Positions 1 through 8,509 of a DNA stretch of 34,298 nucleotides are shown here, one piece after another. Position 1 is the first letter of the stretch, and every line of letters begins with the position of its first letter. Source of the DNA: Chara braunii (taxonomy: Eukaryota; Streptophyta; Charophyceae; Charales; Characeae); NCBI GenBank assembly GCA_003427395.1, contig BFEA01000135.1, forward strand, positions 469,554 through 503,851, read 5' to 3'. Both the position numbers and the translations under genes were made by a program. A model generated the notes under the pieces. It was given only the letters and a program-made list of their open reading frames with translations, had not been told where the DNA came from and searched no databases.

Positions 1-403
1 GGCACAGAAAACACAGGAAGCACAGAAAACACAGAACAAGCACACGGTTAGTACTCTGCAGAACGCATGAACCTGGCCATTTTCGGGACCAGGATCAGGC
101 TTTCTGAGCACAAACATAGGCATTTGTGGCAAGCCTGGTGTTAGCAGAAAACACATAAAACAGAGAAGTACACACATGCATGCGCATGCGCACAGCAAGT
201 TCATACCACACACGAAAATCTCAGCAAATCAGTCTATCAAGCAGCCATACTCGGAAAACAGCAGAATTCTCAAACTGGTTCTGTGGGGATCCTTGCAGAT
301 CGTACGTTTTGTTTGGGGGGAGACAGTACGCTGAGTACGGTCCTGCCCATCTTAGTGTGATGGGCTGTACATCCCAGTCAAACTGTATGTGGGTCGAATA
401 GTC

Positions 404-625
404 CTAATGTCGGGGTTCCCCATGAGATGAAAATTTTGCAGTCGGAATCACGATCTTGTTGTAAGTTGCAAGGCAAGCTGATAATCTGAGGCTGCTTATG
501 CTCCCCTGAATATAACGCTGCCCCATCGCCATGAATGTATACGAACCGTCTTCCTGTCCAAATACGGTCGTGATCCCGGGCACAGTGTTCGGGGGAAGAA
601 GGTAGCGTGCTTGCAACACGGGCAA
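404..625 (-). pseudogene. Possible reverse-transcriptase remnant
   Basis: A 73-codon open stretch reads on the minus strand. Around residues 20-45 it has the pattern F-G-Q-E-D-G-S-Y-T-F-x-A-M-G-Q, then I-Q-G. This resembles the RT region where a substrate-like beta hairpin precedes the P-x-G-x-x-x-x-P motif of retroelement polymerases. No catalytic YxDD motif lies in the fragment and the frame closes at both ends, so at most a short palm piece survives. It could also be chance coding. The assignment rests on motif resemblance alone. Confidence 0.3.
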
Positions 626-726
626 GTGTTATTCGGAATGACTAGGCGTAAATGGCACGCAGGCGGTGAATTAGGTGCGAAGTGGGGTGTTTTTTTGGGG
701 GGGGGCGATTTGATGAGGGACCTAGC

Positions 727-832
727 TATAACGCGTTAAACACTCTGCCTGGGGAGTACGGTCGCATGGCTGAAATCTCAAGGAATTGACGGGGGCCTGC
801 ACAAGCGGTCGACCATGTGCTTTAATTCGGTG
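727..832 (+). pseudogene. Mitochondrial small-subunit rRNA (rrn18-like) fragment, probable NUMT
   Basis: The stretch contains the conserved SSU core: AACGCGTTAAACACTC, CTGGGGAGTACGGTCGCA, GGAATTGACGGGGGCCTGCA, CAAGCGGT and TTTAATTCGG. This corresponds to the helix 27-29 region (about E. coli 865-970). The TTAAACACTC and GGGCCTGCACAAGC variants are those I associate with plant-type mitochondrial 18S, not chloroplast 16S. Several substitutions hit invariant positions (GCATGGCTGAAATCTCAAGG, CGGTCGACCATGTGC), so this is a decayed nuclear copy of about 105 bp and not a working gene. Confidence 0.8.
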
Positions 833-877
833 CTCAGAAAGCCTGATCCTGGTCCCGAAAATGGCCAGGTTCGTACG

Positions 878-938
878 TTATGTTGCTTGCTATTGAGCTG
901 AAAGTTTGACAGTTTCAGCTCAATAGCAAGCAACATAA
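878..938. repeat. Perfect 26-bp hairpin
   Basis: Arms 878-903 and 913-938 are exact reverse complements around a 9-nt spacer (904-912). One further mismatch and more pairing occur outside. The structure lies six bases after the right arm of the 69-872 inverted repeat and downstream of the rRNA-like fragment. It could be a foldback remnant, an organelle-derived hairpin or a small-RNA precursor. Nothing in the sequence decides between these. Confidence 0.8.
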
Positions 939-1241
939 AGTACAATAGCTGCATGTAAACCCCTCTCTCTTGAATGGGTTCACATTTGCTTTCTTTGGGG
1001 TACCCCTTTCATTAGTTCTTGCCGCTCCCCCTTTGTCTGTGTGTGTTGTGTGTTGTGTGATTCCTGAGTTTCCGTGTGTTTACCTGACTGCATGATTGCC
1101 TGGCTGGGCATGTGAGGGCTTTCGTTGTCTGTAATAGGATTAAATTAAATATGCTTTGATTTTGGATCTGTTCATCTTGGTGAAACAGGCGCTGTTGTGG
1201 CGAAAATTCAAAACACACATACTACAAAATCTTAGCAGAAT

Positions 1242-1360
1242 GTCCTTTGGGACGTCTGTTAAAAAAGATTGAAACGATACAGAGAAGAGAAAGAGATGAT
1301 TAGCATGGATGGGCCCTACGCAAGGATGACACATAAATCGAGAAATGGTCCATTTTTTTT
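1242..1360 (+). pseudogene. Divergent U6 snRNA copy, probably a pseudogene
   Basis: The sequence follows U6 along its whole length: 5' GTCCTTTGGGAC stem-loop, the ACGATACAGAGAAGA core with the catalytic ACAGAG box, TTAGCATGG, CGCAAGGATGACAC, AAATCGAGAAATGGTCCA, and a terminal T-run. U6 pairs with U4 and U2 and forms the spliceosome active site. Here about 11 extra bases are inserted just after ACAGAGAAGA and a few more after TTAGCATGG, and the 5' half carries substitutions. I could not find a clear plant upstream sequence element or a TATA box at the expected spacing. An inactive copy is most likely, although the T-run would serve as a Pol III terminator. Confidence 0.75.
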
Positions 1361-1463
1361 GGAGGAAAAAAAAGAAGAAGAAATCTCAGCTGAAGACGCG
1401 AATCTCAACAAGTCACTCAGCTAAGCGGCGGAACTCAGAAAAAACAGCAGGTCTTTCAGTCTG

Positions 1464-1510
1464 TGTTTTTGCAGGGTTTTTTTTTTTTTTTTTTTTTTTT
1501 TGCAGGGGCC

Positions 1511-1542
<32 letters not shown>

Positions 1543-1572
1543 ATGGATGTCCCAAAGGACTGATTTTGCAGG
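1464..1572 (-). pseudogene. 5'-half U6 snRNA retropseudogene with A-tail and target-site duplication
   Basis: On the minus strand, U6 starts exactly at 1560 (GTCCTTTGGGACATCC) and continues through AATTGGAACGATACAGAGAAG and ATTAGCATGGCCCCTGC to 1502. It is then replaced by 25 A residues (the T-run at 1477-1501 on the plus strand). The element is bracketed by 12-base direct repeats, 1464-1475 and 1561-1572, which match at 11 of 12 positions. This is the layout expected of a 3'-truncated small RNA joined to a poly(A) tail by a LINE-type reverse transcriptase. It cannot produce functional U6. Confidence 0.85.
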
Positions 1573-1910
1573 TCATTACATCTGTGAAAACTAAGAAACT
1601 ACGAAGTTGAAAGTAGGTGTGGGCAGCTTTTTTAATGTGTGTTGTGTTTTTTTAACTTATTTCTCACCCTCGCTGGTAAAGTCTAAGTTGCCTCACCTGT
1701 GATTTTTCTCAAATGGTTATTTCCTTTTTTTGGCCCCTTGTGATTTGGGCAGGCTGCTGAAGAGGTTTGATTTCCCTGAAATGAAGTTCTCTCTGTACTT
1801 CCTGGGTTATGCGGTATGGGTCCCTTACCTCCCTACACTTGTTCTTTCGGCTTTTTTATTTTTTCAAGTGAAAGGAGGGAAACGTCAACATGATTATATC
1901 GATCTGAACT

Positions 1911-1985
1911 GATCCCATCAGGATTTGAACTCACGATCTGGTTGACAACAACTATGTGTGCACAATTCAGCTGCATGGGCTGGGT
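1911..1985 (-). repeat. Decayed tRNA-like / SINE-like repeat, copy 1
   Basis: Read on the minus strand, it has an A-box-like CAGCTGAATTGT and, about 42 bases on, a good B-box-like GAGTTCAAATCC. The order and spacing match a Pol III tRNA promoter. Weak acceptor-stem complementarity (GCCCATG with GATGGGA) surrounds them, but the T-stem does not pair. About 70% of positions match a second copy near 33495-33573. A decayed tRNA or the head of a tRNA-derived SINE fits best. Confidence 0.4.
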
Positions 1986-2203
1986 GCCTCTCCCTGCCTT
2001 TCTGCTCAGGCTTGCCTAATTATATTTGGGGATATTGATACTATTTATAGCATGCACTTGCAAGCGCTGGAGCCGGCGTGCGCTGTGTCCCCCTCGAGCT
2101 CCGCCGCACAAGGCCACACTTCACTGCACCAGGTGATGGTGCACCATGCCCCTTGTCTGAGCATGCTGTGCGGGCCTGTCATGGGACTTGGTGCAAAGTA
2201 GGG

Positions 2204-2255
2204 TTCCCCCCCTCCCCCTCCCCTCCCCCTCCCCCTTCCCTTCCCCCTCTCCCTC
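2204..2255. repeat. 52-nt homopyrimidine tract
   Basis: The tract is uninterrupted C/T in repeating CCCCCT and CCCCT blocks on the plus strand. Such tracts can form triplex (H-DNA), or G-quadruplex on the purine strand. No gene context suggests a function. Confidence 0.9.
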
Positions 2256-2499
2256 AAGGGTCCAGGAGGTGAGGGAAACGCCGCATGTCTGCAAAACACT
2301 GCAGTCAGCTGCTAGGTATGAATTTGGGAATTTGTGAAACAGCGAACATTGAATCAAGACAGGTTTACACAGTTTTCAGAAATTGTATTCTTAATTTGTG
2401 AACAGAACGGATCTCGTGGCATATCCCCCCCCCTGGCATTCGGAAACAGTCGCATCAGAAGTACGCGATGGATTATCTACTATCACGCATTGCCAGTCA

Positions 2500-3181
2500 A
2501 CAAATGTCTAAGCAGACGAAGGTCCGAAGCAGCTGGACGACCTGTGTGCTCTCTGCGAGGAAGGGACCACAGAGGACCTGCCCCATTGCTTGCTCTGCTG
2601 TCCAAACACGACACAGCTATCGAGTAGAACAGAAACACTATGGGCTTCCTTGACTGATTCGCCCCCTGCCCGGCAAGAACATCACGCGACTTACCGGACT
2701 GCCGGAACCAACCCTGCCTTTAACTTGGCAAAGGACCTCTCAAACTATGGGCTGCTGAAGACTTCGTCCTCTAACACTCTGGGTGATATCGAAGAGAAGA
2801 TGGAAAGAGACCATCGATTCGCAGACCACTGCTATACCAGAAGCATGGGAGACCCTAGTTCACCTTCTGCAGGCCGAGTACCAAGCCGGCTGGAACGAAG
2901 CAGCAAAGCGCATTAAAAAAATGATCCCACCTCGCCGTGGGAAATTGTTGTTGACGAGGCTGAGTACCAAGCTGACTGGAACAAAGCAGCAAAGCTCATT
3001 AAAAATGATCCCACCGAGCCGCAGGAAACTGTTGCTGTCAACAAATTCAAAAGAGAGAGCAGCTGGGGAATGGAAAGCGGAAAGCTCTGCTGCATCGAAG
3101 GCGACAGGCGAAGGCTCGTCTGGAGGATCGCAGGCATGCGAGAAGGGAGGACACCACGGGGCAGCAGCCGATCCTCCTGAC
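2500..3181 (+). pseudogene. Eroded coding region with CCHC-like motif, possibly the 3' end of a LINE ORF2
   Basis: One frame encodes C-x2-C-x9-H-x3-C followed by P (Cys codons at 2545 and 2554, His at 2584). This recalls the zinc-binding C-terminus of non-LTR reverse transcriptases. Downstream, another frame stays open through a lysine- and tryptophan-rich stretch. There, two related segments of about 55 bp (from about 2874 and 2958) encode variants of E-Y-Q-A-x-W-N-x-A-A-K-x-I-K-N-D-P-T. The first copy has one extra A in a run of seven A, which shifts the frame. Frame changes and stops show that it is not functional. The LINE assignment is tentative. Confidence 0.35.
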
Positions 3182-3242
3182 ACCTATTTGCTCACAAGCA
3201 GAAAGTGTTAATCTTCTGGACATAGCATGAAAAGCGGGTAGC

Positions 3243-3260
3243 CAGGGTTTAGGGTTTAGG
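3243..3260 (+). repeat. Short plant-type telomere motif run
   Basis: The run carries just over two copies of GGGTTTA. It is too short to be a telomere. It may be an interstitial trace, or chance. Confidence 0.5.
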
Positions 3261-3659
3261 ACTTCCGGAAATGGGGCTTACAGGGCACATCTGGGGTGGG
3301 TAGATTATCAGAGACAAGGAACGGGGAGAGCATAAAGGAAGAAGGAATTCAAAAAGGAAGGAGAAGGAGAGGGCATAGCAGGAGTAGGATGCTCTTCTTA
3401 CGAGGCAGCAGCTTAGTTTCTTCCTTTATTTCTGTTTGTGTTTATTTCAAATTATTTGTCCAGTTTTGATTTTTGTTGAAGTTGCAGACAGGGATGGGGG
3501 CGCTGGACCCGGTTTCCAGCTCGAGCCAAATCTGGGTAATGGCCCCAGCACTCTCCGGGTTGAGATATTGAGGAATTCCCGACCTCGTTGATTTTACAAA
3601 TTTACATATAACAAAAACTGCAGCTGGCTTTTTTTTTTTTAGGGGGGGGGGGGGTTTGA

Positions 3660-4083
3660 AATGCCCTGCCGACTACCATTTATTTGCAGTATGCCCCTCC
3701 GATGGACGACTTACCCTGTCGCGCCCCTGGAGCCTCTGAAGTTTTCCGTAGGCCCCTGTCAGTGAGGGGTGCAACTTTCCAGCATGCCCCTGTGGCCGTC
3801 GGTGGCACTCGCGGCCGTTCCCCTGGCCCTGGGAGGGGAGCTACTGGGGCATACTGGAAATTTGGAACCGTTACCGGTAGGGGCATATTGAACATATTTC
3901 AGGCCCGAACGACGCCAGGGGTTTTTTGGGAACTTTAATCCTTCTAGCATTGACATGTTTATAGTTAGCTATTGTGATCTTGATTATAAAGGCCGCTGTG
4001 ATGAAATTTGGTAAACATACAGGTATGAGGTAGTCGCCCGTCAGAGGGGCATACCGCAAATAAATGGAAATCGGAGGGGGGTA
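3660..4083. mobile_element. TIR-bounded element, MITE or foldback candidate
   Basis: Arms at 3676-3703 and 4040-4067 are reverse complements at 25 of 28 positions. Outside them a further CCCT(G)CCGA-type match extends the pairing to roughly 45 bases per side. Between the arms, copies of GGGGCATA or its complement recur (near 3690, 3782, 3847, 3880 and 4046). There is no coding capacity for a transposase. The left edge abuts a T-run and a G-run, which hides any target-site duplication. Confidence 0.45.
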
Positions 4084-4259
4084 AGCTCAGAACTTGAGGG
4101 TGTTTTACAGTGGTTCATGGTGAGTTCGGGGTCCAGGAAAGCAAAACGGGTCGGATTCTTAAGAAATCCAAATTAATGAAGTCCCACAAACAAACAAACC
4201 GTCCTGCCCTACTTGTTGCCTTCAGTCCATCCTCACCACTCTCACCCGCTCTGTCCTCT

Positions 4260-5473
4260 TCAGCCTCCTCCCAGTGGGCCATTTGGGGATATTCCCCTCA
4301 GCCAATCATTGGTATCAGCACTGCCATTTGCCGATGAAGACGAAGATGGCGATGACGATGACGATGAAGATGGTGACGACGATGAAGATGAAGAAGATGA
4401 AGCACATGTCGTCATGTATGGTGCCTGGCACTGCAGGCCCACTTGCCCCCATTTCTGGAAGTGTCGCTTTATCAATGGGTGCCATTGCTGCACCTTTTGT
4501 TTCGGCAGCTGGAGCTTCCTTTGTAGCCTTTGCAGCGGGTTTCACGGCATTGATCTCTTACTTCCTGGGGCGATCCCTTCCCCTCTTCTTCGTTCGCAGA
4601 GGTGCAGTGTCCATTTCTGCACCGTGCTTCTCCTGTCATGTCTAGGCTGCTGCTGTCTGTGCTGCTGTCTCGGTTGTCTCCTGTTGCTGCCCCTCCTCCT
4701 GCCAGCATTCCACCCAATTGTCTGGCCGGCCCATGTGAGCGCAATGCATGTTCACGCTCCATCAAGGTGTATTGCACTGCGGGGGATCGTCCTGGTCTAA
4801 AGCCTGATCTCCTTGCTCCCTGTGCCTCCCCGCCATGGCGAAGAACTGTCGTGACGCCAGCTTTGGATGCAGAAAGTACCACACCTTGCTGTTGTCTTTG
4901 AGGTGTGTGATATCCTCCCGCTCCTCGAAAACGTCGTCAAATGCATTGTTGTGCAGCTGCTTGCCTGCCAAAGGTGTGATGACCTCAGTACTCCACGTCT
5001 GTGCTCTCCCCCACAGCACCCTCCATACCATCCCTTGTGCTGCCCTGCACCTTCTGCGCCCATTCATTGTACCGATTCCCCGCCTCCACCTTCCTTTCCT
5101 TATCAGGAATGCCCTCCACTAACTGGTTGTGGACATCATCTGGACCGTCCCCTTGCTCTTTTCCTCCCCTCACTGGTTCCAGTCGTTGGAAAATTCCTGG
5201 CAGGGTTTTGTTCTTCTCCTCCGGAAAATGAGCTCTTGCAAACTCTAATTCTGCTTGTTTGGAGCGGATGGCGGTGTCTGGCCCAAGTGGTTGATTGCTT
5301 GCAGCCGCAGTAATTCTGGCTGTTAGCCGACCGCTTCCCAGCACATAGCAGGGGTCTTGAAAAAGTGCTGCCTCCCATGCATCCTTTGAACCCAAAGCCC
5401 TCTTCATGTGCACCCCATCGCCCACGTGCCAGCTGATGTCCTCCTTTCGGTCGGTGGGGGTCCAAGGGTACAC
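4260..5473 (-). pseudogene. Unrecognised decayed coding region
   Basis: The minus strand stays open and has amino-acid composition typical of protein from 5473 to 4985: charged, with few low-complexity runs, including a W-H-V-G-D-G-V-H-M segment and an F-P-E-E-K-N-K stretch. A stop at about 4985 is bypassed by shifting one frame, where the reading continues (F-E-E-R-E-D-I-T-H-L-K-D-N-S-K-V-W-Y-F-L-H-P) to 4762. A third frame continues into a basic and Gly/Ser-rich region. I do not recognise the family. Its parent may be a transposon-encoded or host protein. The plus strand of the same interval has a 195-codon frame that includes an acidic run, which I regard as the shadow. Confidence 0.4.
4336..4403 (+). 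repeat. GAT/GAC/GAA triplet-rich low-complexity tract
   Basis: Interspersed GATGAC, GATGAA and GACGAT units form a purine-rich imperfect triplet repeat. Read on the plus strand it would encode about 25 Asp and Glu residues. It lies at the edge of the decayed minus-strand coding region. Confidence 0.85.
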
Positions 5474-5504
5474 CGAATGTTGAACCCTGCGTGGCCATAG
5501 ATGG

Positions 5505-5945
5505 CTGACTGTGGTATGTACTCACCACAGTCAGCCGTCTGTGCCATGTACTGTGGGGCCAAAAACTCTGCTTCTGCGTGAGGACGTTCCACAGTCAGCG
5601 ACTCTGTGATATGTACTCTGTGTGGATCTCTGGTCACAGAGTCACAGACAGCTGACTGTTGCCAGTCAGCCGTCTGTGGTATGTACTCTGGGGCCAAAAA
5701 CTCTGCGTCTGCATGAGTACATACCGCAGTCGGCTGACTCATACTGCAGTCGGCTGACTCTGTGGTATGTACTCTGTGTGGGTCACTGGTCACAGACGGG
5801 TCAGCCGTCTGGGGTATGCACTCTGGGTGTCTGGGGCCAAAAGCTCTGCTTCTGCGTGAGTACATGCCACAGTCGACTGACTCTGTGGTATGTACTCTGC
5901 ATGGATTTCCAGTCACAGACAGCTGACTGTGGTATGTACTCTGGG
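5505..5945. repeat. Array of three hairpin-forming repeat units
   Basis: The block TCAGCCGTCTGTGGTATGTA, then about 25 bases containing GGGGCCAAAAACTCTG, then the inverted block TACATACCACAGTCGGCTGA, recurs three times. GGGGCC lies at about 5555, 5690 and 5833. Units 2 (5664-5738) and 3 (5801-5880) fold into stems of about 24 bp with loops of about 26 nt. Unit 1 is degraded. Units are separated by spacers carrying TGGTATGTACTCTG and GGTCACAGAC. Confidence 0.8.
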
Positions 5946-5961
5946 TTCAAGCACTCAGCTT

Positions 5962-6312
5962 CACAGTTCAGCTTGGATGTCATGACCGTCTACCGATCCA
6001 AAAGGATTGATTCAATCCTCCCTTCTATGAAACTGCCAGTCAGTCTAGCTGCCTCCATGATGCCATCTTTGTGGGTTACTACTCCTCAATGGTGGCCTCT
6101 GGTCCGTTCATGAAGGTGAGAGCTCGACAATCGGCACCGTTTATTGTCTTCAATGCCTTCTCCATGTCACACCGTTTTATCCAAAACCACTGCCGTCCCA
6201 TCCTCAAGTTGAGAGAGGAGATCTGGCCACGTATACCTGGATGCTGAGCTCGCTGCACGGAGAACCGCCCAAAGGTCATTTTGGCAATTGGACAGGTGGG
6301 ACAGGTACTTGG
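5962..6312 (-). pseudogene. Unrecognised decayed coding region, second segment
   Basis: On the minus strand an open stretch ends at 6079 and includes R-M-G-R-Q-W-F-W-I-K-R-C-D-M-E-K-A-L-K and F-M-N-G-P-E-A-T-I. Protein-like sequence resumes beyond the stop (H-K-D-G-I-M-E-A-A-R-L-T-G-S-F-I-E-G). It may belong to the same ancient gene as the region at 4260-5473, split by the hairpin array. No family was recognised. Its right end runs into a small GGACAGGT minisatellite piece and then LTR-e. Confidence 0.35.
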
Positions 6313-6320
6313 ACACCTGG

Positions 6321-7471
6321 TGTTACATCTTCGACGCCACACGGGCCCTACCGGACCCGACTTAGGGCCAGAGAGACACAGTAGGGCCTAAAGGCCCAGA
6401 CTTGGGGGTACAGCAGGCTGAAAGGCCGCATTTTGGACCAGACCCAACGGGCAGGCCCAAACGACATTACCATTTGGGCCTGGCGGCGCTCTTGAGGCTG
6501 CCGCCCGCCGGTCTGATCTGAACCGACGATCTCGACGGTTCAGATCACGGCCAGGCCTCACAGCATTGAGGCCAGCCTCTGCTGACCGGTACTAAAGACC
6601 GGTCCAGCCTCATTCTGAGGCATCGAGCAACTGGACGCTGCGAGAGCGCCAGTTCGTTTCGGTTCTACAGAGGAGCGCCAGCGCTATTCTTAGCGCAGCA
6701 TAGAGGAGCAGCAGCAGCGCAGCTAGCGCAGCAGCAGCAGCGAGCGAGGAGCTAGACAGTGAGCAGCCATAGCCGACTTCGGCTTCAGGCAGTTGCAGTA
6801 CGCCAGGTACTTGAGGGTGATTTTGTCTCCTCCCTCCACCGTCCCTGGTTCCTCTCCTCCTCACCTCTCCTCCTCTGTTCTCTACTTCTTCTTCTCTTCT
6901 TCTTCTTCTCCTTCTTCTTCTTCTTCTCTTCTTCTTCTTCAGACTTCTTCGTCCTCTTCTTCAGACTGGAGACTTGATACTAGTTGGACAGAGATCAGTG
7001 TTGGACTTCGGTGGTAAGAGGCTGTGGTACTTACCGGATTCGAGACTTGGAGATTGTTGGGGTTGATACTCGGCAGCATCACAGATTGGACACCGGTTAC
7101 ACTAGGACTCTGTACCTCCGACATTGGTGACTTTTTGTCCACAACATTTTGATCTTGTTCGGTGACATTTTGGACTACCATATCGGTGACCTACTGGATT
7201 CTATCTCGGTGACATCTGGCGCTACCTACATCTCCCACCTCCTTCGTCTCTCCTCCCACCTTTCATCTGTGTATGCGTGTACGGGGCCTGAGTATCGTCT
7301 ATGATTGACTCAGACCCCACCTTCTAGATTGTTTGTGTGTGGAGTGATATCTGTGTGAGTCAGTCTATGTGAGTCAGTCCGTTTATCAGACTTCCGCTGC
7401 ATACATGCTCATCCTATATTGGTTGATCTCTTGGTTCTGCCCATACTTGAAGTACTCACAAGTATGCAACA
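6321..7471 (+). mobile_element. LTR-e: solo LTR of a Ty3/Gypsy-like element
   Basis: It begins TGTTACATC and ends AGTATGCAACA. Exact 5-bp duplications CCTGG flank it at 6316-6320 and 7472-7476. At 1151 bp it has no internal region on either side, so it is a solo LTR left by recombination. The U3-like part is GC-rich and palindromic and holds the shared GCCACACGGGCCC block. A donor-like CCAG|GTACTT (6806|6807), a CTT-rich tract (6886-6940) and CAG (ending 6942) form a splice-module-like arrangement. Repeats of TCGGTGACAT follow. The TTCCGCTGCATAC region near 7395 resembles the 3' ends of the other LTRs here. Confidence 0.85.
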
Positions 7472-7476
7472 CCTGG

Positions 7477-8349
7477 CGTCTTGATTTGATTCCCACCAAA
7501 CTGCCCAAGGAAGAAGAGTGCACGAGTATTGCACTGGTTTATCGCATCCCTTGATCTTCCCCTTTTGCACCGACTTCGCCTACCAATCGATGCACTTGTC
7601 CATGTTCTACAATGCATGGTCGAGGGCAGCCAAGCCAAAAAATGCAGGGTACTTCCTCCTCCGAACTTCCAAGCCTTGATGCGGACCCCTGTGTCTTATC
7701 GTCTCACCTTCCCAAGGGTAGAACTCGTTCTCTATCCTATTAGATGTTTGATTAATCCATGCCGTCCACTTATCAAGGAACCTGCCGGTCCTCGATATCT
7801 TTGCCTACCAATCGATGCCCTTGTCCTGTTCCCGATGACGACATTGTCGGTATCCTCGAGCAGCAATTGTTGGGTGTGCACCCTGGATGGTGGTGGTGCC
7901 GCCGCATCATCGACATCTTGTCTACCCTGCCAGCATCCCTGCCACCATCCCCTCCAGCAGGCCCTCCACCCATTGATTCAGCCACCAGACAGTCTGGGGA
8001 GTGCTCCCCCCCCCCCACACACACACCCCACCGTCGACCATCGTCCCACAATCAATATGTGCCCGCCGCATGCCTTCCTCCTCTTCGGGATTTCAGTTGC
8101 AGTGAGGAATATGCGGCTGTTTTCCACTCTCGCTGTATATATCTGCTTCGTAAAATGGTCCCTCAAGCGTGGGGTAAATTGCCTGACAATCGCAGGTCAA
8201 GTAATGGCAGATCCACCGTTTGCCCCCTTGGATAGGTCCTTCCTAAAGTGCCGTGCTTGCATCATACTTGCGGCTGGCCATGGTGACCTGAAGAAAGCAA
8301 CGACCGGAACCATGGTACCAGCCTGTGTTCCTTTCAGACAACGCTTCCC
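7477..8349. other. Host flank of LTR-e with no confident gene
   Basis: The plus strand has a long frame (7529-8374), but its composition is Pro/Ser/Leu-rich and no domain is visible. A 24-bp motif, GCCTACCAATCGATGC followed by CTTGTCC, occurs twice with one mismatch (7578-7601 and 7803-7826), which implies an old internal duplication. A C-run followed by an AC run lies at about 8007-8029. Confidence 0.5.
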
Positions 8350-8476
8350 CTTAAACTACCAGTACCTACTGTAATTTTCGTACGCCCTGGGTTTGAATGA
8401 ATTTGGACCGGAGGGGCAGGCCGATTTGGCTACCGCATTAACCACCGCCGCAATCGGTAGGTACTGGTGGTTTAAA
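8350..8476. mobile_element. Miniature TIR element candidate of 127 bp
   Basis: The ends 8350-8371 and 8455-8476 are inverted repeats matching at 19 of 22 positions, with core ACCAGTACCTAC. The interior has no coding capacity. No convincing direct duplication was found outside the arms, so a simple inverted repeat remains possible. Confidence 0.35.
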
Positions 8477-8509
8477 CTCGTCCACATTTACTCCTCAACC
8501 GAGCCTACA

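Larger units (their letters stand above)
69..872. repeat. Segment bounded by a 43-bp perfect inverted repeat
   Basis: The left arm is 69-111 and the right arm is 830-872. They are exact reverse complements over 43 bases, and weaker pairing continues outward for about 8 more bases. The arms enclose roughly 720 bp that include a possible RT remnant and an rRNA-like fragment. The structure could be a foldback or TIR element, or an inverted duplication. No target-site duplication was evident. Confidence 0.75.

Noticed and set aside
1911-1985. Functional tRNA gene on the minus strand
   Set aside because: A- and B-box-like blocks exist, but the T-stem does not pair and the acceptor stem is imperfect. 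Kept only as a decayed tRNA-like repeat.
3243-3260. Telomere or interstitial telomeric block
   Set aside because: Only about two and a half motif copies, too few to call an array.
4213-4800. 195-codon plus-strand frame with an acidic D/E run
   Set aside because: The acidic run comes from a low-complexity triplet tract and the rest is Cys/Leu/Pro-rich without a domain. The minus strand looks more protein-like.
7529-8374. 281-codon plus-strand open frame
   Set aside because: It has no recognisable domain, is Pro/Ser/His-rich through simple sequence, and no other support for coding was visible. Open length alone is weak in GC-rich DNA.
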